Below, piece after piece: positions 16,762-24,614 of a stretch of 64,000 nucleotides of DNA. How positions within the stretch are numbered: the stretch's first letter is position 1; each line of letters starts with the position of its first letter. The position numbers were made by a program, and so were the translations under genes. The stretch is from Filomicrobium sp. (lineage in GTDB: Bacteria > Pseudomonadota > Alphaproteobacteria > Rhizobiales > Hyphomicrobiaceae): positions 3,318,501-3,382,500 of the forward strand of contig CP051234.1 in assembly GCA_017792465.1 (NCBI GenBank), in the 5' to 3' direction. The notes beneath the pieces were generated by a model that saw only the letters and a list, made by a program, of their open reading frames with translations, searched no databases and was not told where the DNA came from.

Positions 16762-16914
16762 TTAGAAATTGAAGTACGTGTAGAGGACGGCGGCTGCGAT
16801 CGCGGCCAGAACCAACGACACGATCAAGATCTTGAAGACAGGCCGTTCGATTTGCGCCTGGCGGGCTTCGCGTGCCGAAAGTTTGATTTCGTCGTTCGTT
16901 TGAGTGGACGACAT
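16762..16914 (-). CDS. Small tail-anchored-type membrane protein, 50 residues, upstream of dps
   Basis: A short gene with a clear ribosome site (AGGAGG, 7 bases before the ATG). The N-terminal half is polar and charged (residues 1-26, Lys/Arg/Glu), followed by one hydrophobic helix (about 27-46) and the ending YTYFNF. This is the topology of a protein held by its C-terminus with its charged part in the cytoplasm. It is probably co-transcribed with dps from the EcfG-type promoter at 17039-17063. No family was recognised. Confidence 0.72.
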   Translation of the reverse strand: MSSTQTNDEIKLSAREARQAQIERPVFKILIVSLVLAAIAAAVLYTYFNF

Positions 16915-17038
16915 ATTTTGCCTCCTGCGTATGGGTGTGGGTGAGTGACTGCGGTTCGCGATTGCGTCGTGGTTTGCTTGCTTGCTGGCTTGCCTACGCG
17001 CGGCGAAACAAACGCGGTCGTTTGTTCGTCAGGTGAAA

Positions 17039-17063
17039 AACTCGCAGGCGTTGGCGAGGTTCC
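17039..17063 (-). promoter_or_regulatory. EcfG-type promoter for the 50-residue gene and dps
   Basis: Minus strand GGAAC, 17 bases, GTT; about 125 bases upstream of the start at 16914. Confidence 0.65.
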
Positions 17064-17111
17064 AGATTCACTGTGAAACGAGCGACTTAAAGCCTGATGG
17101 AAGTCATAAAG

Positions 17112-17142
17112 AAAAAAAGGCCGTACGACTTTCGCACGGCCT
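17112..17142 (-). terminator. Terminator of nepR-ecfG
   Basis: An 11-pair stem (17118-17128 with 17132-17142, one G-U pair), a 3-base loop and seven T on the minus strand, 40 bases after the ecfG stop. Confidence 0.88.
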
Positions 17143-17181
17143 GCCTCATCTATCGATTTTGGTTCGTGAGCGCTTTTGCAG

Positions 17182-17742
17182 CTAGCCCCGGGCGATAGGG
17201 TCGCCAGCAACCAAAACGGTATTTCCGTATTGGTCGCCGGAAAAACTATCGTCAGCATCCAATTGCATGATTTCGGCGAGCCGGGTCCGGGCGCGGCTGA
17301 CACGGCTCTTGATGGTGCCGACTGCGCAATCAGAGATTTCGGCGGCTTGCTCGTAGCTGAAGCCTTCAGCGGCGACGAGCACAAGCGCTTCGCGCTGGTC
17401 GTCGGGAAGTTCGTTGAGCGCTGCGGATAGATCTTGGACGTCGATATGTCCTTGTTGCTGCGGCTGAACTGAAAGACGGGATGAGTATTCACCGTCTGTG
17501 TCGGCCAATTCTCGGCGGCCTTTGCGATATTGCGAAAAGTAGGTGTTGCGCAAAATCGTGAATAGCCAGGCCTTGAGGTTGGTGCCGTCCTCGAAGCTGT
17601 CGATCTTGTTCCACGCTTTCACCAAAGTCTCCTGGACCAAGTCGTCGGCACGGTCGGAGGTGCCGCACAAAGAGATGGCGAAGGCGCGTAGGTTGGGCAT
17701 CGCCTCGATGAGGCGATCTTTCAAGTCAGTCGATACTGCCAT
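17182..17742 (-). CDS. ecfG: General stress response ECF sigma factor EcfG
   Basis: A 186-residue ECF sigma factor. Region 2 spans about 10-78 (SDRADDLVQETLVKAW and the FTILRNTYFSQYRK promoter-melting segment). Region 4 spans about 105-160 (LPDDQREALVLV, then the helix-turn-helix YEQAAEISDCAVGTIKSR). It directs polymerase to GGAAC...GTT promoters, held inactive by NepR until PhyR is phosphorylated. It starts 6 bases after the nepR stop with a GAGGAG ribosome site inside the end of nepR. This gene order and the divergent phyR define the alphaproteobacterial stress module. About 25 residues follow region 4 and end in a short Gly/Asp-rich tail. Confidence 0.96.
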   Translation of the reverse strand: MAVSTDLKDRLIEAMPNLRAFAISLCGTSDRADDLVQETLVKAWNKIDSFEDGTNLKAWLFTILRNTYFSQYRKGRRELADTDGEYSSRLSVQPQQQGHIDVQDLSAALNELPDDQREALVLVAAEGFSYEQAAEISDCAVGTIKSRVSRARTRLAEIMQLDADDSFSGDQYGNTVLVAGDPIARG

Positions 17743-17748
17743 GGTAAG

Positions 17749-18000
17749 TCACTCCTCACCGCGATCTGCAGTGTCTGGTGCGTCTTCACCCTCTTTCGCC
17801 GGCGCGTGATCGAGCTTATCGAGCAGCTGCATTAGCTTGTCCGGAATCGGTTCCTGCAGCATCTCGTCATATCTAGCCTTGAGCTTCCGTCCGACCGCAT
17901 CTACGGCCTGGGGCGGCATAGGACTGTTGAGCTTCCCCGCCTTCTGATTATTGTCGCTCACCACTTTTGATCCTTGCATCGTGTCGCTCTGTCTTTCCAT
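17749..18000 (-). CDS. nepR: Anti-sigma factor NepR
   Basis: An 83-residue protein with the NepR core at about 36-63 (VGRKLKARYDEML, then EPIPDKLMQLLDKLD), two helices that grip EcfG or the sigma-like half of PhyR. The N- and C-terminal arms are polar and low in complexity, as expected for the disordered ends of the family. It is the first gene of the nepR-ecfG unit and has an EcfG-type promoter at 18082-18106, so the module is autoregulated. An internal Met at residue 8 is an alternative start. No strong ribosome site distinguishes the two. Confidence 0.95.
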   Translation of the reverse strand: MERQSDTMQGSKVVSDNNQKAGKLNSPMPPQAVDAVGRKLKARYDEMLQEPIPDKLMQLLDKLDHAPAKEGEDAPDTADRGEE

Positions 18001-18081
18001 TCATCATAATACACGATTAGGCCCGTCTCGGTTGAAATTCATCTACAACCACATTGTCAGGTATACTAAATGCTCGAACAC

Positions 18082-18106
18082 AACGCCCGTTCGGAGCTTT
18101 GGTTCC
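18082..18106 (-). promoter_or_regulatory. EcfG-type promoter for nepR-ecfG
   Basis: Minus strand GGAAC, 17 bases, GTT preceded by C, 82 bases before nepR. It is back to back with the phyR promoter, only 8 bases apart. Confidence 0.8.
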
Positions 18107-18114
18107 ATCGTTGC

Positions 18115-18139
18115 GGAACTTTTTGCTAAGCTGCAGGTT
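18115..18139 (+). promoter_or_regulatory. EcfG-type promoter for phyR
   Basis: GGAAC, 17 bases, GTT preceded by G; 97 bases before the phyR start. Confidence 0.78.
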
Positions 18140-18236
18140 AGCCTACGGTTAAGCTTGGCAAACCAAGGCCAAAAGGCTCAGAATTCACGCGCTTCCAGGA
18201 GCAGGACGCGCACCTTCAAGCGAGGAAATCTCTCCG

Positions 18237-19040
18237 ATGTCTTTAGCTAAGACGATCACTCCACACATTCCCTATCTGCGTCGCTTTGCACGGGCACTTA
18301 CTGGCGCGCAAGCGAGCGGTGATGCGTATGTGCAGGCCACCATCGAGGCTCTTGTCGAAGATCCTTCGGGTTTCCCGACCGACATCGATGCCCGCAGTGG
18401 CATTTTTCAGGTGTTCCTGAAAATCTGGAACTCGGTCGACGTCAACAAATCTGGCGGCAGCGATTTCGCTGGAGGCGATGCCGGACCTATCGAGCGTCGC
18501 CTCTCCAGTTTAACGCCGATCTCCAGGCAAGCGTTCCTTCTCGTTCACGTCGAAGAATTTTCAAAAGAAGATGCCGCGGCTGTCCTTTTGAAGTCGCAGT
18601 CCGAACTTGATGAGCTGCTGGCACAGGCTGCGTCGGAAATGGCCGAGCAGGTGGCAACGGATGTTCTCATTATCGAGGATGAGCCGTTGATCGCGGTCGA
18701 CATCGAGGAAATCGTAGTGTCGCTGGGTCACTCGCCGATTGGCGTCGCACGGACCCGCAGCGAGGCCGTGGCAATGTGCAAAGGTCAATCGCCGGGTCTC
18801 GTTTTGGCTGACATTCAGCTGGCCGACGGCAGTTCTGGGATCGATGCCGTCAACGATCTGCTCAAGCAGTTTTCAGCACCCGTCATCTTTATCACGGCTT
18901 ATCCGGAGCGCCTTTTGACCGGTGACCGGCCGGAGCCGGCCTTCCTGATGACCAAGCCGTTCCAGCCGGAGATGCTGAAAGCGATCATCAGCCAGGCTTT
19001 GTTCTTTGAACAGTCGGCCGCTCTCAAGAACGCATCTTAA
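18237..19040 (+). CDS. phyR: General stress response regulator PhyR
   Basis: A 267-residue response regulator with inverted layout. Residues 1-130 form a sigma-like domain that mimics EcfG to sequester NepR. Residues 141-258 form a receiver with the phosphoacceptor Asp192 (LVLADIQL), the acidic pair in IIEDEP, and the conserved Lys in TKPFQPE. The segment VIFITAYPERLL corresponds to the FATGUY receiver signature of this family. Phosphorylation, by HWE kinases in characterised species, opens the protein so NepR is released from EcfG. It is divergent from nepR-ecfG and ends at a bidirectional terminator. Confidence 0.97.
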   Translation: MSLAKTITPHIPYLRRFARALTGAQASGDAYVQATIEALVEDPSGFPTDIDARSGIFQVFLKIWNSVDVNKSGGSDFAGGDAGPIERRLSSLTPISRQAFLLVHVEEFSKEDAAAVLLKSQSELDELLAQAASEMAEQVATDVLIIEDEPLIAVDIEEIVVSLGHSPIGVARTRSEAVAMCKGQSPGLVLADIQLADGSSGIDAVNDLLKQFSAPVIFITAYPERLLTGDRPEPAFLMTKPFQPEMLKAIISQALFFEQSAALKNAS

Positions 19041-19101
19041 GGATTGAGGTGTTCGCACCAATTTCTGTGCGATCGATCGCTAGTCGTTTGAAGATAAAAA
19101 G

Positions 19102-19133
19102 AGGCCGCTCCGAAGCTCGGAGCGGCCTTTTCT
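19102..19133. terminator. Bidirectional terminator between phyR and the CsbD gene
   Basis: A perfect 12-pair stem (19102-19113 with 19117-19128) with a 3-base loop. T-rich flanks follow on the plus strand and, read the other way, on the minus strand. Confidence 0.9.
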
Positions 19134-19156
19134 AGTTGACGAATGGTTGCCGATCT

Positions 19157-19354
19157 TTAGTGGCGGCTCATCCATTCATCGATCTGTTTTTTTGCCTCTT
19201 CGCGGGCGACGCCATAACGTTCCTGGATCAGGCCTTCGAGTTCTTCGCGGCGGCCTTCGATCCGGTCGAGTTCGTCGTCGGTGAGTTTGCCCCACTGCTG
19301 CTGGAACTCGCCTTTATATTGTTTCCACTTACCTTCGATTTGATCCCAATTCAT
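19157..19354 (-). CDS. CsbD-family stress protein
   Basis: A 65-residue hydrophilic protein with the CsbD signature WDQIEGKWKQYKGEF followed by WGKLTDDEL and an acidic/basic helical tail. CsbD proteins are abundant under general stress control in many bacteria and have no defined activity. It lies 60 bases after the PRC-barrel gene on the same strand without its own EcfG-type site, so it is probably the second gene of that transcript. Confidence 0.92.
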   Translation of the reverse strand: MNWDQIEGKWKQYKGEFQQQWGKLTDDELDRIEGRREELEGLIQERYGVAREEAKKQIDEWMSRH

Positions 19355-19414
19355 GATCGTTACTCCGTGTTGACTATAATTTCTAACGCCATTCTGTCGG
19401 TCGTTGAGCCAAGG

Positions 19415-19996
19415 TTATTTGGTCGACGTTTCAGGATTCTTTTCTGTGTCTTCCTTAGACATCGACTTCTTGGCGGAGTCGTAGCCTTCCTCGACCTTTT
19501 CCTTGGCCGCTTCGTAGCTGGCCTTCACATTTTCCTTGGCCTTTTCGTAAGCCTTGGATGCTGCATCTGAGGCTTCGCTTGCGCGCTGTCTCAGCGTCTT
19601 GTGGTCGGACTTGAACTCTGGTGCGTTCTTAAGTTCGCTTTTGGTGATTTCGACCATGGCAACGCGCTCACCATCAGCATTCTTTTTCAGTTCGACGCTG
19701 TCATAGGGGAGGCCGACGTTCTTTTCGCCGAGACCAAGGAAACCACCGACACCGGCAACAACCGAGACGATCTTGCCGTCTTCACCGAAGACGAGGTCGT
19801 TGATGTCGCCAATCGTTTCGTCGTTAGCGTTCTTGATCGGAGCGCCGATCCAGTCGGATGCGCTGATGCCGTTGGTGCCGACCGTCGTTACGAATGCGGT
19901 GTCAGCCGTAGGAGCCGTCTGGGCGGCTGGCTGTTCGGCAAGAGCGGGTGCGGCGAGGGCGAGTGCGAGCGTACTCGCAAGAATAACCTGTTTCAT
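19415..19996 (-). CDS. Exported PRC-barrel protein with helical tail
   Basis: A 193-residue protein. A signal peptide (about 1-20, ending ALA) is followed by a short linker, a PRC-barrel domain at about 41-125 (IGAPIKNANDETIGDINDLVF and the GFLGLGEKNVGL loop), and an Ala/Lys/Glu/Tyr-rich amphipathic tail (135-193). The tail resembles the eleven-residue repeats of late-embryogenesis-like proteins. The start at 19996 is chosen because it has an AAGGAGGATT ribosome site and gives a proper signal peptide; a start 14 codons earlier does not. The location is probably periplasmic. The EcfG-type promoter is at 20048-20072. The gene at 20962 carries two copies of the same domain. Confidence 0.85.
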   Translation of the reverse strand: MKQVILASTLALALAAPALAEQPAAQTAPTADTAFVTTVGTNGISASDWIGAPIKNANDETIGDINDLVFGEDGKIVSVVAGVGGFLGLGEKNVGLPYDSVELKKNADGERVAMVEITKSELKNAPEFKSDHKTLRQRASEASDAASKAYEKAKENVKASYEAAKEKVEEGYDSAKKSMSKEDTEKNPETSTK

Positions 19997-20047
19997 GGAA
20001 CTTAATCCTCCTTCATGGGTGCCGCGCTGTCGCGGCATCGCTGTGAA

Positions 20048-20072
20048 AACGTGGTTGGAGTCTCAGAGTTCC
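20048..20072 (-). promoter_or_regulatory. EcfG-type promoter for the PRC-barrel/CsbD unit
   Basis: Minus strand GGAAC, 17 bases, GTT preceded by C; the GTT is 52 bases before the start at 19996. Confidence 0.75.
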
Positions 20073-20136
20073 GAAAATGCAGGCGAGTTTTTTATTCGTT
20101 TTTCATGGAACCAAGCGTCGCTCGATTGCATTGGGG

Positions 20137-20162
20137 GGAACCTTTGTTTTCGGCTCTGTGTT
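20137..20162 (+). promoter_or_regulatory. EcfG-type promoter for the ExoD-like gene
   Basis: GGAAC, 18 bases, GTT; 38 bases before the ATG at 20201. Confidence 0.62.
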
Positions 20163-20200
20163 GTTTCTTAAGATTTGTATCCAGGGATCGAGGAGAGCGC

Positions 20201-20830
20201 ATGATGGCGATCGAGGCAGCCGGCACTATTAATAATGACGAGGGTACGAAGGCGGACAAAAACACGCCGCGTCTGTCTGAACTCTTGGAACGCCTGGTTT
20301 CTGAAACCGATGGCAAGACTGTCTCGATTGACGAAATTCTCGATGCGCTCGGCAGCCAGTCGTTCGGTCCGATGTTGCTCATCCCGGCGATCATTGCGGT
20401 TGCACCGACGGGAGCGATCCCGGGCATGTCACTCATCACTGGTACGATTATCTTCCTCGTCAGCCTGCAAATGCTGATTGGCCGTGAACACATCTGGTTG
20501 CCCAAGCGCGTGACCGGTTTCGAGTTCGATCGCAGCAAGCTCAAATCATCTGTGTCCGCGGCCAAGCCTTGGACCGATTGGTTGCAGGATCTGTTTTCTC
20601 ACCGGCTGACGTTTCTGGTTGAGCAGCCTGCGCTGAAATTGATTGCGGTCACTTGCATGCTGCTCGCCGCCTCGATGTTTCCGCTCGCATTGCTGCCGTT
20701 TGCCGTTGCAGTTCCTGGGACTGCAGTCGGGTTGTTCGCGTTGGGTGTCACGATGCGTGACGGGTTGCTCGTTGCTCTTGGCTACGCTTTGGCTCTGGCT
20801 GCCGCCTATCTGATCTGGACGGTGATCTGA
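20201..20830 (+). CDS. ExoD-family exopolysaccharide-associated membrane protein
   Basis: A 209-residue ExoD-type protein. A hydrophilic N-terminus (1-45) is followed by the family segment GSQSFGPMLLIPAIIAVAP and GAIPGMSL, then hydrophobic helices at about 50-95, 145-170 and 175-207. In rhizobia exoD is needed for normal exopolysaccharide and alkaline tolerance; the biochemical role is unknown. The start at 20201 (ATGATG) has an AGGAG site 5 bases upstream. Promoter and position put it in the EcfG regulon. Confidence 0.85.
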   Translation: MMAIEAAGTINNDEGTKADKNTPRLSELLERLVSETDGKTVSIDEILDALGSQSFGPMLLIPAIIAVAPTGAIPGMSLITGTIIFLVSLQMLIGREHIWLPKRVTGFEFDRSKLKSSVSAAKPWTDWLQDLFSHRLTFLVEQPALKLIAVTCMLLAASMFPLALLPFAVAVPGTAVGLFALGVTMRDGLLVALGYALALAAAYLIWTVI

Positions 20831-20863
20831 TTTTTCTGACCTCGAGTTCTTTTTGAAAAGTTC

Positions 20864-20888
20864 GGAACCAGCAGGAAGTGTTTCGGTT
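20864..20888 (+). promoter_or_regulatory. EcfG-type promoter for the double PRC-barrel gene
   Basis: GGAAC, 17 bases, GTT preceded by G; 73 bases before the start at 20962. Confidence 0.72.
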
Positions 20889-20961
20889 GGACATGGACTA
20901 CGCGATCTTCCCGCAGCCCATTGCGTAGACGACACCGTTTTAAGAAAAAAGGAGCTTGAAG

Positions 20962-22227
20962 ATGAAACGCTCAATCATGTTTTTTGCTGCATCCGCGACG
21001 GCCATGCTTGCCGCCGGATCTGCTTATGCAGACTGCAAACAGGAATTGACTGAATTGCCGCGCAATTTCGCGACGGCCGCGACTGAAGATAGCGGTATGA
21101 CGAAGGGTCAGATCCGTCGCCTGCACAACGCCGCGAAGATCCTCGCCCGCAATGGGTATGAGGATGCTTGTGCGGAAGTTGTCGATGTGTTGAGAGGCGA
21201 TGCCGACCGTGACGAACAGGCAAGTCTTGAAGCGGACGGCGACCGGGTCAAAGACGCCAAGAACGTCCGGAAAGCCGAAGCAGCCGAGCCTGTCATCGAT
21301 GCAGACGGCAACTTCTCGACCAACGGAATGATCGGCTCTGAAGTCTATTCGTCGACGACCGGTGAAGCCATCGGTGATATCGAAGACATTCTCATGGGGC
21401 GCAAGAACCAGAGCGTCGTGATCGGTCATGGCGGTATGCTCGGTCTTGGTGAAAAGCGGATCAAGGTTTCCCTGGACGATCTGAAAGTTCATCCGCAGGA
21501 CAACACCTATTATCTGGCGATGACGCCTTCGCAGATTGAGGGTTTGCCGGCCGTCGTGAAAAAGGACAACCGTTGGGTTGTTGAGCCTGCGGACGCAAAG
21601 CAGCGTACAGGCATGACGTCGAACAAATCTTATAAGCAGGCTTCCAAGGCGACGAGCGATCGCGATAACGACGCGGCCGCCAACCGTCGTTCGACCGAAA
21701 AGTCCTTATCGGAAAAAGCCTCTGAAACGATGAAAACGGCTCAGCATTCGGCTGAGAAGTTGATGAGAGATGCCAAGCAAGCAGGTCGCAATGCGGCTGA
21801 TGCCGGGCGGGATGCCGTCGCAGAAGCGAAATCGAATATGAGAAAAGGTTCGCTGTCTTCCAATCTGAAGGGCTCAACGGTTTCCTCCAACGAGCTTGTC
21901 GGCAGCTGGGTCTATACTTCGGCTGCAGAGGACGGTTCGAAAAAGGTTGGTGAGATTGAGGATCTGATCGTCGACTTGAGGGGTTCGAACCACTCGATCG
22001 TGCTTGGTCACGGCGGGTTCCTGGGTCTTGGCGAGAAGCGCATCAAGATCAACATCTCTGATCTCGACTACGACGCCGCGCAGGACCGTTATTTCGTGAA
22101 CATCTCGGAAAACCAGCTGAAGCGCGCCGCAGGCCTGGAAAAGGTTGACGACCGCTGGGTTGGCGAGCCGGTTTCGGCTCAGGACCGAACCTATAAGAAA
22201 TCGAAGAGCGATTCTCAGGTCCAATAA
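20962..22227 (+). CDS. Exported protein with two PRC-barrel domains
   Basis: A 421-residue protein. A signal peptide (about 1-23, ending AYA) is followed by a short Cys-containing helical domain (24-80) and PRC-barrel 1 (about 105-190). A long charged, Ala/Lys-rich linker (about 200-300) leads to PRC-barrel 2 (about 310-395). Both barrels share the GHGGxLGLGEKRIK loop, so the second arose by duplication. The linker resembles the tail of the protein at 19415. The ATG at 20962 is preceded by AAAAAAGGAG. The product is likely periplasmic, perhaps bridging two ligands or membranes; its function is unknown. It ends in a textbook terminator. Confidence 0.85.
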   Translation: MKRSIMFFAASATAMLAAGSAYADCKQELTELPRNFATAATEDSGMTKGQIRRLHNAAKILARNGYEDACAEVVDVLRGDADRDEQASLEADGDRVKDAKNVRKAEAAEPVIDADGNFSTNGMIGSEVYSSTTGEAIGDIEDILMGRKNQSVVIGHGGMLGLGEKRIKVSLDDLKVHPQDNTYYLAMTPSQIEGLPAVVKKDNRWVVEPADAKQRTGMTSNKSYKQASKATSDRDNDAAANRRSTEKSLSEKASETMKTAQHSAEKLMRDAKQAGRNAADAGRDAVAEAKSNMRKGSLSSNLKGSTVSSNELVGSWVYTSAAEDGSKKVGEIEDLIVDLRGSNHSIVLGHGGFLGLGEKRIKINISDLDYDAAQDRYFVNISENQLKRAAGLEKVDDRWVGEPVSAQDRTYKKSKSDSQVQ

Positions 22228-22301
22228 TTGGTGTGGAATTTTTTGACGTCTCCGTTCGGTCTCGCGATCCCCGTCGCGGACCAGCAAACAGAGCGTCAGC
22301 C

Positions 22302-22337
22302 TGCCGGGGTTGTTTCGACAGCCCCGGCATTTTTTTT
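22302..22337 (+). terminator. Terminator with a TTCG tetraloop
   Basis: A 12-pair stem (22302-22313 with 22318-22329, one G-U pair), loop TTCG, then eight T. It ends the double PRC-barrel transcript. Confidence 0.93.
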
Positions 22338-22450
22338 GGTGTCCGTCGTCTGGGAACCAATCGCGTGCTTGTGAATTATTGTAACGAGGCACTTTGGCTT
22401 GGCTTATTGCGTTGGCCATATCGAACACCATTGAGAAGAGAGTGAGTGGT

Positions 22451-23569
22451 ATGGATCAAACTCCTGCCGCGCAAGCCGATGCGTCGATTGAGACTGCGCA
22501 AACCGATGACGGCCCTGTCATCGTTCTATCCGACGCGAATAAACGTTCGATTTCGATCACGGGGATCTTCGTTCTGTTGTGTTTGGCGGCGCTCTATTTC
22601 GCGGCCAACATCCTCATTCCGATCGCGCTCGCCCTTTTGTTGAGCATGCTGTTCAGTCCGGTCGTGCGTTACGGAGCGCGCGTGGGGATCCCTGCACCAT
22701 TGACTGCTGCTGTGACGGTCGTCCTGACATTGGCGGTGATCATCGCGGGAATTTACGGCTTATCGGGTTCGGCCCAAGAATGGGTCGAGAAGGTGCCGCG
22801 GAACTTTTACCGCATTGAAGACCTTATGCGGTCGATGAAAGAACCGATCGAGAAGATCAAGGTCGCGACCGAGCGTGTCGAATCGGTCACCGAGATCGAT
22901 GGAAAGCAGCCGGTTAAGGTGCGTGTTGAACGACCTGGCGTGGCGGAGCAGGTTCTCACTGGCACGCCAAGCATCATCGCTTCGATCGGTATCGTGGTCA
23001 TGCTGTTGTATTTCCTGCTCGCTTCGGGAGATACGTTCGTTCGCAAGGCTGTCGAGCTGGTGCCGGCGCTCAAGGACAAGAAGCGCGTCGTCGAGATCTT
23101 GCGAAGCATGCAAGCGGATATCTCGTATTACCTGATCAGTCTGACGCTCCTGAACCTCAGCATGGGTCTTGTGGTCGGTCTCGTTAGTTGGTCGATTGAT
23201 CTGCCCAACCCCGTTTTGTGGGGCGTCGTTGTCAGCGTGTTGAGCTTTGCACCGTTTGCCGGCTCGGCGGTGATCAGTCTCATTTTGTCGTTTGTCGGCC
23301 TTCTCAGTTTCAGCGACCTTTATCTCGCGCTTACGCCGCTGGCGACTTATCTCGTCGTGATGTTCATCACTAATAACCTGATCGTTCCGCACCTGCTGGG
23401 TCAGAGGCTGGCGCTTAATCCAGTGGCGATATTTGTTTCGATCATCTTCTGGGGATGGTTGTGGGGGGTTATCGGCGCCTTGCTGGCGGTCCCGCTGCTG
23501 GCGGCTTTCAAGATCATTTGCGATCGCATCGACAGCATGCAGCCGGTGGCCGAATTTCTGTCACCTTGA
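22451..23569 (+). CDS. AI-2E family transporter A
   Basis: A 372-residue membrane protein of the AI-2E/PerM family. Two N-terminal helices (about 35-75), a third near 85-107, and a polar segment (110-180) precede a C-terminal cluster of helices. Motifs are the NPVLWGVVVSVLSFAPF-type segment near 253-268 and the family ending LNPVAIFVSIIFWGWLWG. Members include quorum-signal exporters and sodium/proton antiporters, so the substrate is open. I use the ATG at 22451; a GTG three codons earlier is possible. A GGAAC box lies at 22353 but its downstream partner is ATT, so EcfG control is uncertain. A paralogue is at 28604. Confidence 0.88.
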   Translation: MDQTPAAQADASIETAQTDDGPVIVLSDANKRSISITGIFVLLCLAALYFAANILIPIALALLLSMLFSPVVRYGARVGIPAPLTAAVTVVLTLAVIIAGIYGLSGSAQEWVEKVPRNFYRIEDLMRSMKEPIEKIKVATERVESVTEIDGKQPVKVRVERPGVAEQVLTGTPSIIASIGIVVMLLYFLLASGDTFVRKAVELVPALKDKKRVVEILRSMQADISYYLISLTLLNLSMGLVVGLVSWSIDLPNPVLWGVVVSVLSFAPFAGSAVISLILSFVGLLSFSDLYLALTPLATYLVVMFITNNLIVPHLLGQRLALNPVAIFVSIIFWGWLWGVIGALLAVPLLAAFKIICDRIDSMQPVAEFLSP

Positions 23570-23615
23570 GGCTTGGATCTCGCTTGCGCGGGGAAGCGTC
23601 GTTAGCGCGAATGCG

Positions 23616-23641
23616 GGAACTCCAAACCGGGTGAATGCGTT
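23616..23641 (+). promoter_or_regulatory. EcfG-type promoter for the 260-residue membrane protein
   Basis: GGAAC, 18 bases, GTT preceded by C; 62 bases before the start at 23704. Confidence 0.68.
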
Positions 23642-23703
23642 TACGAAGTGCCGAGAATTCGGCGGCCCGATAATCGCCCAATGAAAATTTTTGGAGTTTC
23701 CCC

Positions 23704-24486
23704 ATGTCATTCGCGGAAAGTGAAACAATGGAACACCGGTCGATGCCGCCGCTCGACAAGCAGTCGAAAGCCAAGGATCCCAATGATCTCCCCAAGCCTT
23801 CCGAACGGCTGCCGGAAATTATCATCTATGGGCATTCGGGTCTGTTTTACTGGTGGCCGGTTTGGGTCTTCGGCTATATCGCGGCGGCGATTACGTATGC
23901 GTCCGGTTCGCCGTTCATTGCCGATAAGGGGGAGCAAATTCTCGTCCATCAAAGTCCGGGCCTTGGGCTTGGCTATATCGGTGTCATGCTCGCAACACTT
24001 TTGATCACGAACGGTCGCATGCGCGGCATCTATTCTGTTGCTGTCTTGCTGGCTGTCGCTCTTGTCTTCGTCACCCTGGCCTGGGCCGGGTTGCTGGATG
24101 ATCTCATCAAGCTTCTGCCGGAAATTTCGGTGCACATGAACGCCGGCTTCTACGCCGTCTTCTCTTCTGCGCTATTCGTAATCTGGGCGCTTGCCTTTTT
24201 TGTTTTCGACCGATTGACGTATTGGCGTGTGCGCCCGGGCCAGCTCACCAAAGAGAAGTGGATTGGCGATAGTGCCGAAAGCTTCGATACGCGCGGCATG
24301 CTGTTTGAAAAACACGGCGAAGACTATATGCGCCACCGGCTTCTTGGGCTCGGTTCGGGTGACTTGCGTCTGACCACTGCGGGCGCCAAGAAATCGACGA
24401 TTGAGATTCCTGACGTGCTGTTCGTCGACCGGACTGTCGATCACGTGCAGCGCTTGATCGCCATTGAGCCGACGGATTTGCAATAA
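23704..24486 (+). CDS. Conserved membrane protein with a C-terminal PH-like domain
   Basis: A 260-residue protein. A polar N-terminus (1-40) leads to four hydrophobic helices at about 45-67, 88-105, 110-130 and 145-168. A soluble C-terminal part (about 170-260) is rich in beta-prone segments and starts YWRVRPGQLTKE. This part looks like a bacterial PH-type domain, though I could not confirm it. A second Met at residue 9 is an alternative start. The EcfG-type promoter links it to the stress regulon. It converges on the DUF2254 gene. Function unknown. Confidence 0.75.
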   Translation: MSFAESETMEHRSMPPLDKQSKAKDPNDLPKPSERLPEIIIYGHSGLFYWWPVWVFGYIAAAITYASGSPFIADKGEQILVHQSPGLGLGYIGVMLATLLITNGRMRGIYSVAVLLAVALVFVTLAWAGLLDDLIKLLPEISVHMNAGFYAVFSSALFVIWALAFFVFDRLTYWRVRPGQLTKEKWIGDSAESFDTRGMLFEKHGEDYMRHRLLGLGSGDLRLTTAGAKKSTIEIPDVLFVDRTVDHVQRLIAIEPTDLQ

Positions 24487-24614
24487 GCTGCCTTGAGCCG
24501 ACAGACGGGCCTGGCAGGGCTTGCAGGCTGGATGAAGATCCGTGAGGTTGAATCCTGGCCCGCGTGCCCAGCATCCGAAAATTACGCGAAATCACGGACA
24601 CCTGTGCTGCGTCT

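Noticed and set aside
22353-22377. GGAAC box in front of AI-2E transporter A as an EcfG promoter
   Set aside because: At both allowed spacings the downstream element is not GTT (ATT or TTA), unlike the other sites.
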